Shown: positions 24,215-34,236 of the stretch, piece after piece | Layout of the letters: each line of letters begins with the position of its first letter | Numbering within the stretch: the first letter of the stretch is position 1 | Assembly (NCBI GenBank): GCA_003439945.1 | Contig: QVRM01006615.1 | Span: 248,001-312,000 of the forward strand | Direction: 5' to 3' | DNA length: 64,000 nucleotides | Origin: Dermanyssus gallinae | Taxonomy: Eukaryota > Arthropoda > Arachnida > Mesostigmata > Dermanyssidae | Program-made: the position numbers and the translations under genes | The notes under the pieces: model-generated | Told to the model about the DNA's origin: nothing | The model's input: the letters and a program-made list of their open reading frames with translations, nothing else | The model's database searches: none

Positions 24215-24490
24215 TTAAGAGAAGGCACTTGCGGACAAAGTGTCTTGACTGAGGGCAGAAAGCCCCCACAATGAAGACATATACAGGATGCTTCCGGTTT
24301 GTGGTGCCGCTTGCTGAAACATGATGTGGCGATATCCGTGCAAGGTGAGACCGATGTTCTTCCAAGTGCTGTTTCTCATGACGCACACTTCGAGGAACTT
24401 TGGCTCTAAACTCAACGCCATATGTCCCCCATATGCAATTGTGTAAGCAGCTGAAACTAAGGCCTTCATGGAATCATCCCAATGCGTCCA
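24215..24490 (-). other. Unrecognised minus-strand open frame (about 91 codons)
   Basis: An open frame runs from an AG near 24490 to a stop at 24215. It encodes a protein-like, mostly hydrophobic sequence that includes 'FLEVCVMRNSTWKNIGLTLH'. I recognise no family. It lies downstream of the Sel1-type gene on the same strand and might be an unrelated exon. Evidence is only the open frame. Confidence 0.25.
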
Positions 24491-24773
24491 GAACTACCTA
24501 TGTCAGACCTCCTACGTAATGGATCATTTTCGTACTGGGCTACCTGCGATGTCTTATCCATTCGAGGGTCGCTATTGCCTCATGATGGAGTCACGTATGC
24601 CCTCCCTGAGGTCCACAAGCCCTCATCCTGTAACAGGAGCGGGACCCTGTTCTCGAGAGCAAATACAGGTTGACAATGCTCTTCGTTAAGCAATGGCTCT
24701 CTGTGCAGCATTATTAATGGAAATTGTATTTTGGCACAAGATCTGAGGTAGCTTTAAAGATAATAATAAATAT

Positions 24774-24903
24774 CTAAGACATGGCCCAATAGCGTCGACT
24801 TGTCGGTTGCTGATCAAAGGCGCGAAAGTTTTCGTGGGCATGGAGATATTCTGCAGTTTTTGTTGAAGACTGATTGAAAGCCAAGTGCAAGTGCCCCATC
24901 AGA
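24774..24903 (-). CDS. Candidate alternative terminal exon of the Sel1-repeat gene
   Basis: On the minus strand a good 3' splice site (GATATTTACAG, exon starting at 24903) opens a 130-nt frame of one base plus 42 codons and a TAG stop at 24774. It includes 'TAEYLHAHENFRAFDQ'. Its entry phase is the one needed to follow the donor of exon 3 at 28707, so it could be an alternative last exon to 25938-26040. A phase match arises by chance one time in three, and the sequence is a less natural Sel1 continuation than the nearer exon. This is a weak candidate. Confidence 0.3.
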
Positions 24904-25032
24904 CTGTAAATATCGGCAGTACTCGTGGATTTGCAGCATAGTTTGCACCGGCCCATCCACCAGCCGATTTAATTGGTCATGGCGTTTTTCTTCTGGCATT
25001 GTAAAAAGCAATTCAAATGGAAGAGAGATCAC

Positions 25033-25654
25033 ATGAAGAACAGACGAGTGATGACAGTTCGACTAAGGCCGTAATTACGGCAACGCGCGCACTCCGCAAT
25101 TTCAAACGTTTACGCCAGTCGAGGGAATGGCGAGCAACAAAAATAGATAAATAGGTATATAGAAAGAAAAAGAGAGAAAAAGCATACTTGCATCAATCGA
25201 AAACTTTCTGCTGGTTCGTACAAAACAAGTTACGGGAAACGCAGTTACGACCGACATACGAATGATGATGCATCGGCCTTATAGTGTATTCGCAAGGCAG
25301 GAATCCTACTCTCAGATTTTAAAACAACAGCAACGGTCGCATATTCAGTCTCTGCGACAGGAATTAAGCTGAAACCACGTCCAATATCACGGGTAACCAG
25401 CGACCGCCAACTAAACGCGGCGCGCAGATTCGGGGCCGTTTCAGTCGGCGTTCAGCTATTCGGTATATCTAGGCTATGCATAAACTTTGCCAAATCGTGT
25501 ATTCTGCATATTAATAAAAGTTTACTATAACATCAGGGCAACATTAAACAAAAATAGAGTCTCTGAAGTGTCTCGTCTGTGTTCGAAGTAAAGACAAAAT
25601 CTCTCTCTGGTGAACATCATCACCTTGAGGTAGTAGATTCACCACGTTTCCCAC
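25033..25654. other. No feature recognised
   Basis: No supported gene in this stretch. Confidence 0.3.
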
Positions 25655-25660
25655 TTTATT
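25655..25660 (-). promoter_or_regulatory. Candidate polyadenylation signal (AATAAA)
   Basis: AATAAA on the minus strand about 280 bases beyond the TGA stop of the Sel1-type gene at 25938. No closer canonical signal was seen. Short hexamers are common in AT-rich DNA. Confidence 0.35.
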
Positions 25661-25937
25661 CTATGCCATTCCTGAGAACACAAAGACAGCAAGGCTGCGA
25701 TTAGTTGCTCGCGCAACGGTCTTAGTAAACAGCAATTGTAGAACTGTTGATAATGTTCATATTGATAATAAGCTGTAAAGTGGATAACAACAATAATTAT
25801 ATTGGATGGTATCTACGAGCACATATGCTAAGTTTTTCCGAAGGAGGAGAAACAGAAAAGCGATGAGGATGGCTGATCCAGAGCTTCATCTGGATTCCCA
25901 CAAGGCACCTCACTTGAGTCATTTACTGTTCATCCCA

Positions 25938-26040
25938 TCAGTGATCGCATAGTTCGCCGGCCTTGCAAACGGTGTGATAGATATGGTGCGCCTCATCCAC
26001 ACCGTTATCCATGGCGTGCTTGATCAACTTTCGTGCTTCC
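25938..26040 (-). CDS. Sel1-type gene, terminal coding exon 4
   Basis: Acceptor TTCTATTTACAG before 26040. One base completes a Gly codon with exon 3, then 33 codons and TGA at 25940-25938. It includes 'LIKHAMDNGVDEAHHIYHTV', a helix pair with the Sel1 alternation of Ala and Gly. Its start lies about 250 bp from the mariner end in intron 3. Confidence 0.7.
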
Positions 26041-28271
26041 CTGTAAATAGAATTGAATATTCTAAATGATGCGCTTAAAAATCGCAAGTGCAAGTTCCTG
26101 TATCCCTGCTGCTCACAACATGGTACATACCGATTACTTTCCAATTGTATTTATCTGAATAGTTCCAAGTTAAGGATGTCCGTTTTCTTAACTAAGAACG
26201 TCGACGAAGCAAACGTGGTCCGTCAGTTGTCAATTACCAGGCCGAGTATCGTAAATTCGTGTTATGTGCGATGCATCTTGCTTATATAGTACAGGTAGTT
26301 CAACAAGTTCTTAAAATAAAAACCAAGAATTCTCCAAATCTTGTTTTTATTTGTTTTTTATTCGATATACTCCTCGAGAAGCTCAATACACTTTTCCTAC
26401 CGAGATTTCAGAGCATTTATACCTCTTGAGTAGAATTCCGCGTCTTTAGACTAAAAGTAGGCATTGACTGCAGCCTTAATCTCTTCATTGCTGGAAAAAC
26501 GCTTTCCACCGAGACTATTCTTCAAATGTCCGAAGAGGAAATAATCAGAGGGGGCCAGGTCTGGAGAATAGAAAGGTTGTTCAATAAGTTCGAACCTCAG
26601 TTGGGCCAGTTTTGCCGATGCTTGCCGCGACTTGTGTGCAGGAGCATTGTCCTGGTGAAACAGGACAACCTTCTTCTGCAAAGCGGGCCGTTTCACGATG
26701 AGTTCTTGCTTCAGGCAGTCCAACAGTCTTGCATAATATTCTCCCGTGATCGTTTTACGCTCTCAAGGTAGTCGACCAGAATTATTCCACGTTAGTCCCA
26801 AAAAACCGTAGCCATCATCTTTCCGGCCGATGCCGTTGTCCGCACCCCCTTCGGCCATTGGCGAGAAGCTTCTTGGGTCTCGGGAGTGTATTGATGGACC
26901 CAGCTTTCATCGACGCTCACGAATCTGCGCCAAAAATCCGACGGATTTTTTGACATCTTGGCCAAACTTCGCTGTGAAGCGGAAACACGCGCGTCTTTTC
27001 GGCCTTGGTTGAGCAAATGCGGCACCCATTTTGCTCTGAGCTTTTTCATCTTCAAGTTCTCGTGCAGGATGAAATCCACACTTCCCAAACTGATCCTCAA
27101 GGCCTCCGCTATCTCCTTAATGTTCACTCGCTTATCTGCGGCAACGATTTTCCGCACTTTTTCTACATTTTCCTCATCAGTTGCCGTTTTTGGGCGTTCT
27201 GAACGTAGTTCATACTCGGTGCACCTTTTTTTTAGAGGACTAACTGAATAATGCAGTTGAACACACGGACACCACCGCAGAAAGTCGCTGCAAGTGTGGG
27301 CCAGTAGTGTAAGGCTCCAGCCCACTAAAAACCAGTCATGTTCCCGTCCCCCAACTGACTGAGAACTGCTTACGCATGCATCAAACAGTCCTCGGTGCTC
27401 CTGCGACCTCTTTTTAACTCATTAATCCAGTTCGAAACAGTGGCAAAACATGGCGCAGAGTCACCGTACACCTCGTCTAACTCAGTTTTCACTTGGGTCG
27501 CATTCCAACCTTTAAAATAAAAATGCTTGATAACCACTTGAAACTCTTTTTTTGTCTCAATTTTTCAAAATCATGCCGATACGGCCAATCACCATAATAT
27601 TTTGACTGGTAGCAGTCGAAAAGTTGCCGCTTCCAATAGCGGTGAAAGCGCGCCAAGATTCGAATTCTGAAAAGCTCATTTTAAGAACCTGTTGAACTAC
27701 CTGTATATATCCGTCATATTAAGCATCAATGGTCTTCAAACTGTAAGCGGTCCCTTGAATAAGCTCTAGCGTCTGGTGAAAAATAGGCAAGTTTCTCCAT
27801 AAGTTCAGAATTGTAATAAAGCCAAATTTTGCACATTTGTAATACATATCCGTCTGCTGGAGCAAGTGCTCTTGGAATGGTCTTGAAACGTATTTTATCA
27901 TAAAGTTTCTAATATGCTTATAGCAATGAGCCTGTGGGTACGTCCCGACCACTAGGCACGGATGCTGTATGAACAAAAATTGAAGCAATAGACCAACTTT
28001 CGTGTGTGCTACTTTATATGGATCTATTAAGCCCAGCAGTAGGTGGGCTACCTCCATGTCATCACATATTAGTTAAAGGAGCCACTAGTTTACGTATGTT
28101 AGATGGTTTCTAGAGAGAAATAGAAGGAGCAGCGCGCAAGCTTAGGATATAGTGGCGAACGATGGAGTCTTCGGTAGCTTCAGCTGAAAAACGTCTTCCC
28201 AACAACTCACTTTGTTTCATCATTTCGGAACTCCTAAGATATAGCGACAGTGGACAGCTGTTATTATATAT

Positions 28272-28343
<72 letters not shown>

Positions 28344-31300
28344 TATGCATGGTGATATAAGAAACTTTGTGATAAAATAAGTTTTGAGACTATTCCGAAA
28401 GCAGCTTGCCCCCACAGGTGCCAAGATAATTATAATATAATTTTAGACTCATATGGAAATTTTCCTATCTCTCATCAGTGGCTAGAGCTTATTCAAGAGC
28501 CACTTATGAGCTAAAGGTAATTGATGCTTAATAAGCTGGTAACAGAACAATTACCATTTTGCTATTAACTTTTAAGTATGTATGCATACTCATGAAGCAG
28601 GTATGCTTAGCTACGCTCGCACCCACACACGTTCCCGTTTAGGCTACCTAGCTCTTACGTACGGTAAATGCATATGTCGTAAATAGCGTAATAGCTCTAG
28701 ACTCACCCTTTGCCGACGTCTGTGGGCAGCCCTTGCATGTGTCCCACAGCCAAGTTATAAGCTGAGTGGGCATGACCCTGGTCAGCAGACTTGCGAAACC
28801 ATTTCATTGCCTCCGAGTGATTCTGTTCAACGCCTACAGAAGACAATTATATAGCATAGTTTTTTACAAAACAGCAATACAGCAGCAAATTAAAAAAACG
28901 CGCGAATGAGTCATGCCTTGCATACATTGCAAGTGTAGCGCTTGGTAGATAACGGCATGTGGAAGTATGAGATACACATATAATGGTTACTTTTATAACG
29001 TATGATCAGCTTGTAGACTATTAAGAAGTAAGATAAGTGAATAAACCCGTTATTAAATATATTATTCGTACATGGTTAAACTCAGTGCACCTCAATATTT
29101 GCCGTCAGAGCTAATCTACTGAAAACTGGTTTTGCATCAACATTGTAAACTAGTGGCACCAGTACAAAATATAGAGTCTGTATAAGATAAAGTCCGTTTA
29201 ACTTAAAATTATTAATAAGAGTGATACCTTAATAGTTACAACACTGATGATATATATATATATTTTTTTTTCGTCTGCTACGTGCAGGCGAGTGCGGTCG
29301 TGTTCTGTGTGAGCTCCGTGAATTTGTGACTTTAGTAAGTGTTTAAGTGAGTGCTTACAATTGAAATCCCTATACATTGTCGCCCTCAAGGTAGTGCATA
29401 CTTCTAGTGACTTGATTTTGTGCCGGATGACTCTAATCATCGGTGTCGGAATAAAAAAAGAAAATCGTGACCGATCAACAACAGGACGGCCAAGTGTTCC
29501 ATTTTAGTGGTGGTTCTCGATCGGCCAGTCCTATGAACAGAGAGCCACACGACGCGGAACGTGCACGGCCGCTCTCTCCCGCGACGTTGCCTCCACTTCC
29601 ACGTTCCGCCGGCACGCGTTCACCCTCGCCGCGGGCTACGTGTAGAAAAGCAGAGACAGACGTCGAACATCGCTGCTCTGTGAAGTGTCATCGTTCCCAA
29701 AGACCAACTGCGCAAGCTACGCTGGCAGCTAAGCTAACTCTCCGTAGAGAACAAATTTTGGACGGGCTAATGGATACCGACCGAGGTGGAGAGGGGGAAG
29801 ACCCCACCACGACAGCTGATTCTCCTCCACCCAGAGAGCAATCGAACGTTGATAACAATAACAGTGCAACTGACAGCTCCGGCTGGACATATGTGAATAC
29901 AAGAGCCGAACGTGCCATCAGCGCTGCTCAACAAAAAGTGGCCAAGGCAATGGGACAGAGCACACCGGGCGGCGCCGATAACAGCGCTTTCGAGATATTT
30001 TTCGAATGCCCTGACGCACCAGATTCCTTAAAGGGTTTAAGTGTTTTAAAGATTTACGAAGAAATAAGAAAAACTATTCCGGGTGCCCACGCACGGATCA
30101 CCAATCACGGTAAACTGGCAATCCGTGTAGCTCAGCCTAATCAGATTGACCATGCCAGATCCCTGCAAGTAGTGTGTGGTCTACCTATACGTCTAGTCGC
30201 CGACAACTTGGAGTTGTGGGGACGAATCACAGGTGTAAACCCGCAATTTTCCGAGAAAGATTTATTAGAATGTCTTCGGGATAAAGGGGTAGTAGAAGTT
30301 CGCAGAGAGATGTACGCCACTACCGGCCTGGGGAAAAATAAAGAGAACGTGAAAGTTATGAAACCCTCAAGCCGTGTACGCATAAGATTCGACAAAACCC
30401 CCCTGGCCGAAGTGACAATAGTTGATGAGAAGTTCAACGTTATCCTATGTCCCGGTTCACCATTGCAATGTCTTTCGTGTCATCAGTTCGGACACAAGTC
30501 ATCTGAATGCACAAACAGGGGTAATCCCACCTGCAGAAAATGCGGTAAACCGGGTCATCAGATGTGGGCCTGCCAAAGCAAAGCCCGATGTGCGAATTGT
30601 GGTGAGCCTCACGCAGCAACCGATGGAAGATGTGGTGTCAAAAGAGTTTATGCAGAGGCAGAGAAGCAAAAGCTGTATTCAAGAGTCGCCACCCGATTTG
30701 AGAACATTGCGGAAGACTTTCCTTCATTCTCCACGCCGGTGCATACGTCAACGAGTTGCGTAGAAACATAAATTGAACCTGGGAGGTCATACGCGGACAT
30801 TACTAAAAAGTCAAGCCCGAAACAAGTCTGTGACAAAGAGGGTAAGGTACTCTGCCACCTTCCACCGCCGACTCCCCTTAAAAAGTCGCCCGCCACCACT
30901 CTGAGTAGACCAAAAACTCAGCAAAGCAGCACTCTACCGCAGAAGCACGAAATATGTCCCGCTCCGCCACAAGCATCTTATATTGTCGATGGCATTATAA
31001 AAATTTGGAAGCTCGTCAAAGGTCTACTATCTTCATGGCTGAAAGAAAACCCTCTCATTGCAAAGGTGCTAGAGTTCCTCGAATCAGAGGGAGGAAAAGT
31101 TTTCTTGATCTCTGTTTTTGAAGGAAGTAACAAGGGAGACACATCGATCTTGACCGGCTTGTATAAAGATAATTCAGAAGCGACCGCAGCCAAGTAATGA
31201 GTACTCAACCACCCCCCGCAAGTCCCGATCACCCGCCAATGCTTTCTCAACAATTATTTATTTGCGACATTTGTAGAAAAGCAGTGAAGTCTCTCCGCGG

Positions 31301-34186
31301 CCTACGCATGCATAAGACCCGTGTACATAGGGCCCATACTCCACCCAGCAGACTTCCTTTTGACAGTGCAAGGAGCACAGAACCCCAAGATCACGCCGAC
31401 CCGATTTCAACGATACCAAATCACGACCCAAAGATTCTCATCCGAACCCTGTCCAATGCTCGCAAAACCATCAGGCTAGTGAGGATAATCCCTAGAGGAG
31501 TCAGGGAAATTTGTTCCGCGGCGTATGCAGAGGCCCTCGCTAATTTTAACTTAAGGCAGGATTACCCCTCTTGGCACAGTCTAATCACCCTGCCATTACT
31601 CATGCTGAAAGTTCCCGAGCGAAAAGGCAAAGACATTACACTATGCCAAATTATTAGGAAAAACCTTGCCGAGTCTCAGTGGAGGGTGCTAGATAATGTT
31701 GTCGAAGAGCATCACAGCGACAACATACGGAATTCCAAAAAGCATCACCTTGATCGTCACAGAGCCACGATGGCAGAACGCAAGTTGGCAGAGGGAGATA
31801 TCCGTTCGGCGGCTCACACGCTCCTGTCCGTTGACACCTTTGCACCACCAGATGACCATACCTATCAGGAGCTCATAAACAAGCACCCTGCCCCGCCGAC
31901 CAGCGCAAGTATCGATAATCTTCCAGCACCGAACCCTCAGGAAACATGTGTTGCGCAGGAGAAACTAATAGCCGACGCTGTACGATCTTTTGCGCTGGCA
32001 TCCGGCCCTGGACTTGACGGACTCCGGCCTCGTCACCTACGCGATATGCTGGATTGTATGGTGCCCTCTTCCGAGAGATTATTGACGGAATTGTGTTCCC
32101 TGGTTAATTTGGCTTTGAACGGTAAACTACCATCTTTTTGCCTTCCGATTTTTTACGGAGCCGAACTGACAGCACTAAAAAAGAAAGACGGCACCATTAG
32201 GCCCATAGCATGCGGCCTCACCTTGCGGAGACTGGCTGCAAAAGTTGCAATCGTGGTAAATCGAAGAGCAATTAGTAGTGCCGTTACGCCAAAGCAAGTT
32301 GGTGTTTCAGTAAAAGGTGGGGCCGAGGCTGCAGCACACGCGGTTCGAGGATTCATAGAGGCGGACGGTCCCCCACGTGTGGTGGTAAAGCTCGATTTTC
32401 GAAATGCCTTTAACACCATCCGACGCGACGTAATTCTCAATGAAGTGAAATCGAAAGTGCCCCAGCTTTTCCCATTTACATTGCAGAGCTACAGCAAGCC
32501 ATCGCTACTATCTTGGGCCGATAAGGAACCTCTCCTTTCATCTAACGGTGTACAACAGGGCGATCCGCTCGGCCCCGCTCTGTTCAGTATTGGGATCTCT
32601 GAGATAGTGGCCCGTATGGAAAGTCCATTAAACGTTTGGTATCTGGACGACGCCACCTTGGGAGGCCCAGTAAACTCAGTTGTCGGTGACATTCTCAAGG
32701 TGTTAAGGTCCGCAGACGAAGGAGGACTGGAACTAAATCCTTCTAAATGCGAAATCATCGCCGTAGGCGGAGATTCCCACGAGCAGGGCGAAATGTCCAG
32801 AACCATCGAAAACATCTTGCCCGGATCGAAGAGAGTTGATCAGGCGGACCTGGAAATTCTAGGTGCCCCGATTGGAGCTCGAAGAATTCTTGAGACGATT
32901 ACAGTTAAGCGCAACGCGCTTTTACGGATTAAACCCCGCCTCATCGCAATGCACCCGCAGGCAGCTCTTTGCCTCTGGAGATATAGCTTAGGCTCACCAA
33001 GGTTGAATTACATCCTGCGGACCTCTCCTGCAAGCAACGAGCTGGCCGGCCTGCAGGACTTTGACGACACCGCAAGGGAAATTCTAGGTGAAGTTCTTAA
33101 CGTTACTCTGACTGACCATACCTGGCAAAGGGCAACTCTTCCCCTTAGGGAAGGGGGGCTTGGCATCAGGTCCGTGACGGAGCTTGCGCCCGTATGTTAT
33201 GCGGCTTCGCTACTAGAATTTGCACAACTCGCTGGGACCCTCGTCGAGCCTAATATTCGTCATGTAATACAAGTGACGAAAGACAAGGCCGAGCTAGCTG
33301 CAAGAAACGTCATAGGCCCTGGTCCCTGGGAGGAGCGCCCTACACAGCATACGCTTGACGGTTATAGGTGCAACATTGTGGGTCAAAATCTTCTCGATAG
33401 CATGCAATCCCCCACGGAGAGAGCGGTTTTTATAGCCGCCCGAGACACCTTTAGTAGCGGATACCTAAGGGCTCTACCCTCGCCGCAGCTGGGCACCATG
33501 CTGGACAATACCTCCTTCCGCATGGTGACAGCGCTCCGAATTGGAGCTCCCATATGCGAGCCATACACCTGCTCAGCCTGTGGGACGCCTGTAGAGAGTA
33601 ACGGCCTTCACCCCCTGAGCTGCATCAAAAGCCAAGGAAGAGCCGCTAGGCACGCGGAACTTAACTCGATCATAAGGAGAGCCCTGCGTCGTGCAGGCAT
33701 ACCGAGTACGCTGGAGCCCAGACTCGATACAAGCAGTGACAGAAGGCCCGACGGAGTCACTATTCCATTGTGGTCTTGCGGTAAGTGTCTGGCATGGGAT
33801 ACAACAGTATCCTGCACTGTTGCCCCGTCCTACCTGCGACACAGTGCCCTTGAGGCCGGCTGGGTCGCCGAACATGCAGATAGAGAAAAAAGACGAAAGT
33901 ACAGGGACTTAGAGCCCAGATACCACGTCGTGCCTATCGCTATGGAAACACTAGGTCCCGCTAGTAAAGGCACAAGGAGATTCATTAAAGAGCTTGGCGA
34001 GCGGATACAGGAGAACACAGGCGACCGACGAGAGAGCGAGTTCCTGCGGCAGTTGCTCTCGCTGGCGGTATGCAGAGGTAACGCTGCCTGTATAACCGGG
34101 TCAATGTTTTGAGAGGAAGAGACTGCTACTGAGATATTTAATTATATATTAATACATGTTCAGACCTCACAATTGTATGATCAGCA

Positions 34187-34236
<50 letters not shown>

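Larger units (their letters stand above)
26290..27705 (-). mobile_element. Mariner element with terminal inverted repeats and TA target duplication
   Basis: The element runs from 26292 to 27703 (1412 bp) with TA on both sides. Its ends are 26-bp inverted repeats (CAGGTAGTTCAACAAGTTCT... at the left), with one mismatch between left and right. Inside, on the minus strand, is a mariner transposase broken by stops and a frameshift, plus a 164-bp foreign insertion at 27227-27390. Without that insertion the element would be about 1.24 kb, the usual mariner size. It sits in intron 3 of the Sel1-type gene, in the same orientation as the gene. Confidence 0.92.
29251..34195 (+). mobile_element. Nearly complete two-ORF RLE-type non-LTR retrotransposon
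   Basis: The element has a 5' untranslated region of about 250 bp, an ORF1 with three zinc knuckles, an ORF2 with an N-terminal C2H2 finger, RT and a C-terminal restriction-like endonuclease (RLE), and a short 3' region ending AGCAATAAATATATAT. The 5' end abuts a short (TA)n plus poly(T) at 29251-29272 and the 3' end runs into (AT)n, so insertion into, or a tail made of, AT microsatellite is likely. No other duplication was seen. Only one inactivating change is visible (a stop in ORF1). It is in intron 2 of the Sel1-type gene, opposite to the gene's direction. Three decayed relatives occur in this window, all on the plus strand. Confidence 0.88.
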
